Shown in pieces: positions 35,640 through 42,033 of a DNA stretch of 50,932 nt. The position numbers were made by a program, and so were the translations under genes. The notes beneath the pieces were generated by a model, which saw nothing but the letters and a program-made list of their open reading frames with translations, did not search any database and was not told the origin of the DNA. The DNA lies in the NCBI GenBank assembly GCA_965653495.1, contig CBFHAJ010000003.1, positions 1 through 50,932 of the forward strand, in the 5' to 3' direction. This stretch comes from AG41 sp965653495 (lineage in GTDB: Bacteria; Gemmatimonadota; Gemmatimonadetes; Gemmatimonadales; GWC2-71-9). Position 1 is the first letter of the stretch. Each line of letters opens with the position of its first letter.

Positions 35640-36013
35640 GCGCGCCCCATCCGGTGCAAGAGTTCTTCTCGATCGGCGAGGTCTGCCAGCTCACCGATCT
35701 CAAGCCGCATGTGCTGCGGTACTGGGAGAGCCAGTTTCGGTTCCTCAATCCCGCGAAAAACCGCTCGGGCAACCGGGTCTACCAGCGGCGTGAAATCGAG
35801 CTGATCATGCTCGTCAAGCATCTGCTGTACACGGAGAAGTACACGATCGAGGGGGCGCGCCAGAAAATCGAGCAGTACCGCCGTTCCGGGGAGCTCAAGC
35901 CGGAGGCGCGGCGCGCCCTCGCGACGCAAACCGTGAAGGACCTCCGCGCCGAGCTCAAATCGGTGCTCGCCATTCTGGAAGGGGGCGCCCCGCCGAATGC
36001 CGGGGCGCGCTGA
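35636..36013 (+). CDS. MerR-family transcriptional regulator
   Basis: 125 residues from ATG 35636 (overlapping the gpsA stop as ATGA); a GTG at 35630 would add two residues. The N-terminal winged helix FSIGEVCQLTDLKPHVLRYW, then NRSGNRVYQRREIELIMLVKHLLY, is the MerR DNA-binding domain. A short helical dimerisation part follows. There is no recognisable effector-binding domain and only a short C terminus, as in the MerR proteins commonly found beside gpsA or whiA-like loci. Target unknown. The 3' end overlaps the next gene by 17 bases. Confidence 0.88.
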   Translation: MSAPHPVQEFFSIGEVCQLTDLKPHVLRYWESQFRFLNPAKNRSGNRVYQRREIELIMLVKHLLYTEKYTIEGARQKIEQYRRSGELKPEARRALATQTVKDLRAELKSVLAILEGGAPPNAGAR

Positions 36014-36722
36014 GCCCCCCTCAGCCCCCGCGCCGGGCGGGGGCGTCGCCGTCGTCATTCCCGCCTATCAGGCTGCCGCCACGATCCGCGACGTCGTCGC
36101 GGGGACGCGGCAAGCCGCGCCGGACGCGACCGTGTACGTTGTAGACGACGGCTCGAGCGATGGGACGGCGGAGGGGGCCCGGGAGGAGGGGGCCATCGTC
36201 CTGATCCACCGCCACAACCATGGCAAGGGAGCCGCGCTGCGCACCGGCATCGATCGGGCGCTCGCCGACGGGACCGCGATCATCGTCACGCTCGACGCCG
36301 ACGGGCAGCACGCCCCGGATGACATTCACCGCCTGCTCGGTCCGATCCACGACGGCGACGCCGACCTGGTGCTGGGCGCACGGGCGCGCGCGGGCACGAT
36401 GCCGCTGGCGCGCCGCTGCTCCAACTGGCTTTCCGCGGCGCTCGCCTCGCGCGTGGGAGGCCTGCGGGTGCCGGACGCGCAGACGGGCTTCCGTGCGATG
36501 ACGCGGGCCGTGGCCGAGGCGATTCAACCCAGCGAGCACGGGTACGATTTCGAGACGGCGTTTCTGCTGGCAGCGCTGGTCCAGGGGATGCGGGTACACT
36601 CGGTGCGCGTGTCGACGATCTACGAGGGAAGCACCAGCTACTTTCGGGGCTGGGGGGACAGCTGGCGCCAGGCGCGCGTCTTCTCGCGCTACGGCAGGCG
36701 GATCATCTTCGGGGCGCGATGA
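35997..36722 (+). CDS. Glycosyltransferase family 2 (polyprenyl-phosphate sugar synthase type)
   Basis: 241 residues with a GT-A fold: VAVVIPAYQAAATIRDVV, then VYVVDDGSSDGTAE (nucleotide binding), HNHGKGAALRTGIDRAL and the metal-binding TLDADGQHAPDDI. QTGFRAMTR and YDFETAFLLAALVQGMRV follow. This set is typical of dolichol/undecaprenyl-phosphate glucose or mannose synthases without the C-terminal membrane domain. Donor and acceptor are not determinable. The stop overlaps surE by four bases. The start ATG 35997 lies inside the merR end; the first ~15 residues are low complexity. Confidence 0.87.
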   Translation: MPGRAEPPSAPAPGGGVAVVIPAYQAAATIRDVVAGTRQAAPDATVYVVDDGSSDGTAEGAREEGAIVLIHRHNHGKGAALRTGIDRALADGTAIIVTLDADGQHAPDDIHRLLGPIHDGDADLVLGARARAGTMPLARRCSNWLSAALASRVGGLRVPDAQTGFRAMTRAVAEAIQPSEHGYDFETAFLLAALVQGMRVHSVRVSTIYEGSTSYFRGWGDSWRQARVFSRYGRRIIFGAR

Positions 36723-37468
36723 ACATCCTGATCTCGAACGACGACGGCATCCTCGCCCGCGGTCTCGCGGTCCTGGGGGAGGTGTGCGCCGCGCTCGGCC
36801 AGGTAACCGTCGTCGCGCCGGACCGCGAGCAGAGCGGGACCTCCCACTCGCTCACGCTCCACCGGCCCGTTCGCGCCACGCGCAGGCCCGACGGGGCGTT
36901 TCAGGTTGACGGCACGCCCACCGATTGCGTGTTGCTCGCGATCGGCGCGCTGATGCCCGAGAAGCCGGACTTTGTGATCTCCGGAATCAACCATGGCCAG
37001 AACATGGGCGAGGACGTGTTCTACTCGGGCACGGTGGCCGCCGCCATGGAAGGCCTGGTCGCGGGCATCCCGAGCATCGCGGTCTCGTACGCCGGATCCG
37101 ACCTGGACGTGCTGGGGACGCACCGCGACGGCTTGCGCGCATTGCTCCAGCGGATCGTGGCCGTTAAGGATTTCCCCCAGGACACCCTGTTGAACATCAA
37201 CCTGCCGGCCATCCCGGGGCAGGACGTGAAAGGCGTGAAGGTGACGCACCTGGGGAGCCGCGTGTTCAGTGAAGAGATCGCGCTGATGAAGGACCCGTGG
37301 GGGAAGGAGATCTACTGGATCGGTGGCGGCCGCATTACGTGGACCGGCGGTGTCGATTCCGATTTCCGCGCGACGAGCGATGGCTACATCTCCGTCACGC
37401 CGCTGCACATGGATATGACCAACTACAGTTTGATCGAGGTGGTGCGGAAGTGGTTCCCCGGCGACTGA
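36719..37468 (+). CDS. surE: 5'-nucleotidase / stationary-phase survival protein SurE
   Basis: Metal-dependent nucleoside monophosphatase. The 249-residue product starts NILISNDDGILARGL, with the paired Asp ligands, and shows VVAPDREQSGTSHSLTLH, VDGTPTDCVLLAI and the signature SGINHGQNMGEDVFYSGTVA. Placement directly before pcm reproduces the surE-pcm pairing known from E. coli and many others. Start overlaps the glycosyltransferase by four bases. Confidence 0.96.
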   Translation: MNILISNDDGILARGLAVLGEVCAALGQVTVVAPDREQSGTSHSLTLHRPVRATRRPDGAFQVDGTPTDCVLLAIGALMPEKPDFVISGINHGQNMGEDVFYSGTVAAAMEGLVAGIPSIAVSYAGSDLDVLGTHRDGLRALLQRIVAVKDFPQDTLLNINLPAIPGQDVKGVKVTHLGSRVFSEEIALMKDPWGKEIYWIGGGRITWTGGVDSDFRATSDGYISVTPLHMDMTNYSLIEVVRKWFPGD

Positions 37469-37473
37469 GCGGC

Positions 37474-38136
37474 GTGGGGGACACGTTTGCGGGCTACCGG
37501 GCGCGGCTCGTCGAGGGTCTGCGGGCCAAGGGGATCCGCGATCTGGCGGTCCTCAAGGCGTTTGCCGAAACGCCCCGGCACCTGTTCGTGCCCGAGGCGG
37601 TGCGGCACCGGGCCTACGAGGATACGGCACTTCCCATCGGGAGCGGGCAGACCATCTCGCAGCCGTTCACGCAGGCGCGCTACCTGGAGGCGCTGCGGCT
37701 CAAGGGGAGGGAGCGGGTGCTCGAGATCGGGACCGGGTCCGGCTATCAGACTGCGCTACTCGGAGCCCTGGCGTCGACGGTGTTCTCCGTGGAGCGGGTG
37801 CGAAGCCTGGCGCTGTCCGCACAGCGGGCGTTGCGCGAAGCCGCTGTCGCCAACGCCTCCGTGCTGCTCGGCGACGGGACGCTTGGCTGGAGCGCCTACG
37901 CGCCGTACGACGCGATCCTGGTCGCCGCGGGCGGCCCGGAAGTCCCGCCGCCGCTCATCGAGCAACTGGCGCCGGCCGGCAGGCTGCTCATTCCCGTCGG
38001 CTCATCCGGTGGAGCGCAGGTGCTGACTCTGGTGGAGCGCGTGGGGGAGGGGGTGGCAGAGCCAGAGCTCCGCTACACCCCGCTGGGCACGGCGCGTTTC
38101 GTCCCGCTGTTAGGGGAGCACGGTCACCATGCTTGA
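37474..38136 (+). CDS. pcm: Protein-L-isoaspartate O-methyltransferase
   Basis: Repairs isoaspartyl residues in aged proteins by SAM-dependent methylation. 220 residues from GTG 37474; a GTG at 37450, inside the surE end, is an alternative that would add eight residues. Motifs: FVPEAVRHRAYEDTALPIGSG, then TISQPFTQARYLEAL (substrate loop), SAM motif RVLEIGTGSGYQTALLG, and YDAILVAAGGPEVPPPL. The C-terminal LLIPVGSSGGAQVLTLVER is also typical. Adjacent to surE and overlapping dedA by eight bases. Confidence 0.95.
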   Translation: MGDTFAGYRARLVEGLRAKGIRDLAVLKAFAETPRHLFVPEAVRHRAYEDTALPIGSGQTISQPFTQARYLEALRLKGRERVLEIGTGSGYQTALLGALASTVFSVERVRSLALSAQRALREAAVANASVLLGDGTLGWSAYAPYDAILVAAGGPEVPPPLIEQLAPAGRLLIPVGSSGGAQVLTLVERVGEGVAEPELRYTPLGTARFVPLLGEHGHHA

Positions 38137-38770
38137 GTCGTTCGTCCAATGGCTGCTCGACCGGTTCCGCGACCTCGGGTACCCCGGAATCATCGTGCTC
38201 ATGGCGGTCGAGTCGTCGGTCGTGCCGCTGCCCAGCGAGCTGGTCATGCCGCCGGCGGGATATCTGGCGGCCAAGGGCGAGATGGACTTTGTGGTCGCCG
38301 TGGCCTGCGGCGTGATGGGGAGCATCCTCGGCTCGCTCGCCAACTACGGCCTGGCTCGCTGGCTCGGCCGGGCGTTTTTCCTACGACTCGGGAAATACCT
38401 GCTCATCACGGAGCGGGGACTCGACCGGTCGGAGCGCTACTTCGCCGCACATGGCGAGATCAGCATCTTCATGGGGCGCATGTTGCCCGTGGTGCGCCAC
38501 CTGATCTCCATTCCCGCCGGGATCGCGCGGATGCGGCTCGGGCGCTTCGTGGGATTCACGGGGCTGGGAGCGCTGGTCTGGTGCACGATTCTCACATGGA
38601 TCGGCTGGTTCATCGGAAGCCGGGAAGACGTGATCCTGGCGGTCCTCAACGAAGAGGCGAAACGGTATACCGGCCGCGCCGTCCTGATCGTGCTTCCCGT
38701 CCTGTTCCTGCTCGCCCTCGCCTACGCGTGGTGGTACCGGCGGCGCGCGGCGAACTCGCGGCAAGGTTAG
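38129..38770 (+). CDS. DedA family membrane protein
   Basis: 213-residue inner-membrane protein of the DedA/SNARE-associated (VTT) superfamily, members of which act as phospholipid or undecaprenyl-phosphate flippases. Motifs: VLMAVESSVVPLPSELVMPPAGYLA, written as the conserved E...PxPSE..l..aG block, then GSILGSLANYGLARWLGR and the conserved FMGRMLPVVRHLISIPAGIARM. About five hydrophobic segments and a basic C terminus. Transport substrate not determinable. It overlaps pcm by eight bases. Confidence 0.92.
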   Translation: MLESFVQWLLDRFRDLGYPGIIVLMAVESSVVPLPSELVMPPAGYLAAKGEMDFVVAVACGVMGSILGSLANYGLARWLGRAFFLRLGKYLLITERGLDRSERYFAAHGEISIFMGRMLPVVRHLISIPAGIARMRLGRFVGFTGLGALVWCTILTWIGWFIGSREDVILAVLNEEAKRYTGRAVLIVLPVLFLLALAYAWWYRRRAANSRQG

Positions 38771-38775
38771 TCGCG

Positions 38776-39048
38776 ATGGACGCGGCTCGCTTCCTCGTGT
38801 CTGGGCGCGTCCAAGGGGTGGGGTTCCGCTGGTTCGTCATGCGGGAAGCCCATCGGTTGGGACTGCACGGGTTCGCGCGCAATCTGCGCGACGGGTCAGT
38901 CGAAGTGGTCGCGTCGGGGACTGCCGCAGCCTTGCAGGCGCTCGAGCACGCGCTGGGGCGAGGACCAGCCATGGCGCAGGTAGAGCGTGTGGAAAAGACC
39001 GACGTTCCACATGAGGTCGTCATACCCAACGACTTCGACATCAGCTAG
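38776..39048 (+). CDS. acyP: Acylphosphatase
   Basis: 90-residue enzyme hydrolysing acyl phosphates. The catalytic arginine lies in VSGRVQGVGFRWFV and the catalytic asparagine in GFARNLRDGSVEVVASG; both are intact. ATG 38776 is five bases after the dedA stop. Length is typical of the family. Confidence 0.95.
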   Translation: MDAARFLVSGRVQGVGFRWFVMREAHRLGLHGFARNLRDGSVEVVASGTAAALQALEHALGRGPAMAQVERVEKTDVPHEVVIPNDFDIS

Positions 39049-39063
39049 TTGGGGGATCTGCCC

Positions 39064-39603
39064 GTGACCGCGCCGCCGCTCAGCGTCCAGGATATCTACC
39101 GCACGATTCGCGACGTACCCGACTTTCCCAAGCCGGGCATTCTGTTCAAGGACATCACACCGCTGCTGTTGAATCCCGCCGCGTTCCGTCGGGCCGTGGA
39201 GTTGATGTCGACGCCATTCCGGAGCGCGCGTGCGACGCGCGTAGTATCGATCGAATCGCGCGGCTTCCTGCTGGGCGCGCCGATCGCCCTCGCGCTTGAC
39301 GCCGGACTGGTCCTGATCCGCAAGCCGGGAAAGCTCCCTGCGGCGCGCGGTCGGGTGGAGTACGCGCTCGAGTACGGCACCGACGCGCTGGAGATGCATA
39401 AGGATGCCGTTGGTGCCGGTGACCGGGTGCTGATCGTTGACGACGTGCTCGCCACCGGAGGGACGGCAGAGGCTGCAGCCAGGCTCGTCCGCACGCATGG
39501 TGCCGCCGTCGTCGGGTTCACGTTCCTGATCGAGCTGGATTTCCTGAAGGGCAGGCAACGGCTCCGCGACGAGCGCGTCGAGGCCTTGCTACACTACGCG
39601 TAA
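39064..39603 (+). CDS. apt: Adenine phosphoribosyltransferase
   Basis: Salvages adenine to AMP with PRPP. I prefer GTG 39064 because GGGGGA lies about eight bases upstream; a TTG at 39049 would add five residues. 179 residues with IRDVPDFPKPGILFKDITPLL at the N terminus, shown here as the family's substrate-entry block, then VVSIESRGFLLGAPIA, LIRKPGKLP, and the PRPP-binding VLIVDDVLATGGTAEAAARL. All are diagnostic for APRT. It follows acylphosphatase closely. Confidence 0.94.
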   Translation: MTAPPLSVQDIYRTIRDVPDFPKPGILFKDITPLLLNPAAFRRAVELMSTPFRSARATRVVSIESRGFLLGAPIALALDAGLVLIRKPGKLPAARGRVEYALEYGTDALEMHKDAVGAGDRVLIVDDVLATGGTAEAAARLVRTHGAAVVGFTFLIELDFLKGRQRLRDERVEALLHYA

Positions 39604-39615
39604 CCTCTGTAGTTT
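39586..39615 (+). promoter_or_regulatory. Possible sigma70-type promoter for tRNA-Arg
   Basis: TTGCTA (39586-39591) and TAGTTT (39610-39615) are 18 bases apart, and the expected start falls a few bases before the mature tRNA at 39626. The -35 lies inside the end of apt. Reasonable spacing but only moderate matches. Confidence 0.35.
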
Positions 39616-39625
39616 ACGAAGTTTA

Positions 39626-39699
39626 GCCCCTGTAGCTCAGGTGGATAGAGCAGCGGTTTCCTAAACCGTTGGCCGGGTGTTCGAGTCACCCCAGGGGCA
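39626..39699 (+). tRNA. tRNA-Arg (anticodon CCT)
   Basis: Cloverleaf: acceptor GCCCCTG pairing with CAGGGGC, discriminator A, and D arm GCTCAGGTGGATAGAGC. The anticodon stem GCGGT/ACCGT (one G-T pair) encloses TTCCTAA (anticodon CCT, reads AGG), and the T arm contains GTTCGAGTC. CCA is not encoded. Confidence 0.96.
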
Positions 39700-39734
39700 C
39701 TCTGGGGATGTTGGTGAACCTCCCGTGAGGGTAA

Positions 39735-40412
39735 ATGGCGACGACAATGACCGGTGCAGGCGCGCGGGCCGCTGACTCCAAGGCTGTGACGTGGCTGACC
39801 GAATGGGTTAAGCGCCACCGCAAGCTGGCGACGTATTTGGCGGTCGCGATCGTCCTCGGCGCTGGTCTGTACGGGTGGAGCCTGCTCACGGCGAAGACCG
39901 CTGAGCGCAACGCCGGGCGCCAGCTCGAGCAGGGCCGTTTGGCCCTCGATTCCAAGAATTACCCACTTGCGGCCAGCGTGTTGTCCCAGATGGTGGAGAA
40001 TTACTCGGGGACGCACGCCGCTCAAGAAGGCGCCCTGCTGCTCGCTCAGGTGAGGCTGGCGCAGGGGCAGACGCTGCAGGCGATCGACGTGCTGCAAAAG
40101 TTCGCTCCCAACGCCGACCGGGACTTCCGAGCGCAGGCGTACGGACTGCTGGGTGCGGCGTACGAGAACGCACTCAAGACTCGGGAGGCGGCGACGGCGT
40201 ACCAGCAAGCCGCGGATGCAGCGCCGTTTCCGTTTCTCAAGGCGCAGTATCTCTCGGACGTGGGACGGTCGTCGATCGCGGCCGGTGATACGGCGAAGGC
40301 GCTCGCGGCGTACCATACGATTGTGGAGCGTTTGGATTCGACCGGTGCCGTGGGGGAAGCGAAGGTGCGGATTGGGGAGCTGACGCGAGGTGCTGGGCTG
40401 GGCGGGAAATAG
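39735..40412 (+). CDS. Membrane-anchored tetratricopeptide protein (YfgM-like)
   Basis: 225 residues: a cytoplasmic N terminus (VTWLTEWVKRHRKLA), one membrane segment (TYLAVAIVLGAGLYGWSLL, about 33-51), then TPR-like helices to the C terminus. The layout resembles YfgM/TPR_21 proteins that hold periplasmic chaperones near the Sec translocon, but family membership is inferred from layout only. ATG 39735 has GAGG a few bases upstream. It is the last plus-strand gene before the dif-like site. Confidence 0.8.
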   Translation: MATTMTGAGARAADSKAVTWLTEWVKRHRKLATYLAVAIVLGAGLYGWSLLTAKTAERNAGRQLEQGRLALDSKNYPLAASVLSQMVENYSGTHAAQEGALLLAQVRLAQGQTLQAIDVLQKFAPNADRDFRAQAYGLLGAAYENALKTREAATAYQQAADAAPFPFLKAQYLSDVGRSSIAAGDTAKALAAYHTIVERLDSTGAVGEAKVRIGELTRGAGLGGK

Positions 40413-40432
40413 GCGCCTTCACCCATTAATGG

Positions 40433-40460
40433 ACTTCGTATAATAGATGTTATGTTAAGT
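40433..40460 (+). other. dif: Candidate dif site (XerC/XerD chromosome dimer resolution)
   Basis: 28 bases with the exact architecture of a bacterial dif site. The XerC-side arm ACTTCGTATAA is followed by the 6-base centre TAGATG and the XerD-side arm TTATGTTAAGT. The XerD arm differs from the E. coli arm at one position in 11; by my count the whole site matches remembered E. coli dif at 20/28 and B. subtilis dif at 22/28. The arms are imperfect inverted repeats of each other (8/11). It lies in a 77-base AT-rich gap between convergent genes, and gene polarity flips here, as expected at the replication terminus. XerC and XerD genes are not in the window. Confidence 0.85.
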
Positions 40461-40489
40461 TAATCACCAAGGAAATGTGGACAAGCGGA

Positions 40490-41329
40490 TCAGTTAATCA
40501 CACCTCGTATGACCAGTCTCGCCTCTCCCCCTAGCCACACGTCCTCGTAGAGGCCCTTGGGCCCCTTCCGCGCGCGGATCTCCAGGCAGCGGCCGCTCGA
40601 AGTGCGGATCGTGACCGGGAGCTGGCCCAGGCCCCAATCCGCGAGCGCGCAAGCGGCCGCCACCGCGCCCGTGCCGCACGCCAGCGTCTCGGCTTCCACT
40701 CCGCGTTCATACGTCCGCATGCGCCATTCACTGCTGGCACCGTTGGCAGACACGAAGTTCACGTTCGCACCCGCCGGGCCGGCGTGCGGGTCCCCGCGCA
40801 GTGCCCGGCCGCGGAGTTCCACGTTCACGTCGGCCACGTCTTCCACGTGGACCACGAGGTGCGGCACCCCCACGCACCCGAGCGCGACCCGTTGCTCACC
40901 GGCAGCGAGCGTTAGGCCCGGCACGGGTGCGGGGGATGTCACTGGCGCCAGGTGCAGCTCCGCTCGCTCGCCGGGCGGTGCGCAGCGACTCTCGTAGGTG
41001 CCGGCGTCCGTCTCGAGGGTCATGCTCTGCGGACTTGCTAGGCCGAGGCGGGCCGCGAGACGCGTGCTGCAGAGAGCCGCGTTGCCGCACATCGCCGCCC
41101 GCGAACCGTCGGCGTTGAAGTAGATCATCCGGATACTCTCGGCCTGCGTTCCCGGGCCCACGAACACGAGCCCGTCGGCGCCGACGCCGGTACCGCGGGC
41201 GCACACCGCCCGGATGTCCTCCGGCGTCCAATCGTCGGGCGCGGAGTGACGGGCGTCGATCATGACGAAGTCGTTGCCGGACCCCGTCATTTTGTAGATC
41301 GCGGTGCCGATTAGATGCGGGCGAACCAA
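40490..41329 (-). CDS. dapF: Diaminopimelate epimerase
   Basis: Converts LL- to meso-diaminopimelate for lysine and peptidoglycan synthesis. Core motifs: IYKMTGSGNDFVMIDAR at the N terminus, YFNADGSRAAMCGNAALCS with the first catalytic Cys, and TLACGTGAVAAACAL with the second. TTG 41329 (279 residues) is the best start, because the ATG at 41290 would cut into the family's first strand. The 5' end lies inside the upstream glycosyltransferase gene (19-base overlap), so the two are coupled. The stop is 29 bases from the dif-like site. Confidence 0.92.
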   Translation of the reverse strand: MVRPHLIGTAIYKMTGSGNDFVMIDARHSAPDDWTPEDIRAVCARGTGVGADGLVFVGPGTQAESIRMIYFNADGSRAAMCGNAALCSTRLAARLGLASPQSMTLETDAGTYESRCAPPGERAELHLAPVTSPAPVPGLTLAAGEQRVALGCVGVPHLVVHVEDVADVNVELRGRALRGDPHAGPAGANVNFVSANGASSEWRMRTYERGVEAETLACGTGAVAAACALADWGLGQLPVTIRTSSGRCLEIRARKGPKGLYEDVWLGGEARLVIRGVIN

Positions 41330-42033
41330 GTCATGAGCCGCAGCCGCGGCACCATCCACACGGCTTCCCGCACGATCGCCCCGTTCATCTTGCTCTGGCC
41401 CTCGGTGCGGTCGACGAACACGATCGGGATTTCCTTCAGCGTGAACCCTTTGCGCCATGCTCGCACACTCATTTCAATCTGAAACGCGTAGCCGTTCGAG
41501 CGTACGCGGTCCAAGTCTATCGCTTCGAGCACCTGCCTGCGAAAGCACTTGAACCCCCCGGTCAGGTCCCAGATCCGCAGGCCCGTAATCCGGCGGGCGT
41601 AGATGTTCGCGCCATACGATAGTACCAGACGCGTCATCGGCCAGTTGACCACCGTCACCTTTCCGCCGAGGTACCGCGATCCCAGCACCAGGTCGGCCCC
41701 GGCGATGGCCTTGAGAAAGTCCTTTAAGTGCGCCGGCTCGTGCGAGAAGTCGGCGTCCATCTCGAAGACGTAGTCGTAGCCCCGCTCGAGAGACCACTTG
41801 AAGCCGGTGATGTAGGCCGTTCCCAAGCCGAGCTTTGCGGCCCGGTGCAGGACGTGGACGCGCGGTTGCTTCGCCGCCAGTGCCTCTGCGAGTTGTCCGG
41901 TGCCGTCGGGCGAGCCGTCGTCCACCACCAGGACTTCGAGCCGGGGGTCCTGCGCCAAGACCTGGTCCACGAGGGGCGCCAGGTTACCCACCTCGTTGTA
42001 CGTGGGAACGACCACCAGCGCCCGCTCAGGCAT
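41311..42033 (-). CDS. Polyprenol monophosphomannose synthase-type glycosyltransferase (GT2)
   Basis: 240-residue GT2 enzyme of the DPM1 type: ALVVVPTYNEVGNLAPLV, then VLVVDDGSPDGTGQ, AYITGFKWSLERGYDYVFEM and DADFSHEP. LVLGSRYLGG, the conserved WDLTGGFKCFRRQVL and IPIVFVDRTEGQSKMN complete the set, which is typical of dolichyl/polyprenyl-phosphate mannose synthases. It would supply lipid-linked mannose to membrane glycosyltransferases. It overlaps the YfhO-type gene by eight bases, which suggests that protein uses its product. Confidence 0.93.
   Translation of the reverse strand: MPERALVVVPTYNEVGNLAPLVDQVLAQDPRLEVLVVDDGSPDGTGQLAEALAAKQPRVHVLHRAAKLGLGTAYITGFKWSLERGYDYVFEMDADFSHEPAHLKDFLKAIAGADLVLGSRYLGGKVTVVNWPMTRLVLSYGANIYARRITGLRIWDLTGGFKCFRRQVLEAIDLDRVRSNGYAFQIEMSVRAWRKGFTLKEIPIVFVDRTEGQSKMNGAIVREAVWMVPRLRLMTWFARI

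Noticed and set aside
40459..40501. Direct repeat GTTAATCAC (40459 and 40493) beside the dif-like site as evidence of a Xer-integrated element
   Set aside because: The copies are only 34 bases apart and one lies in the dapF stop region; no cargo gene or second dif site exists between them.
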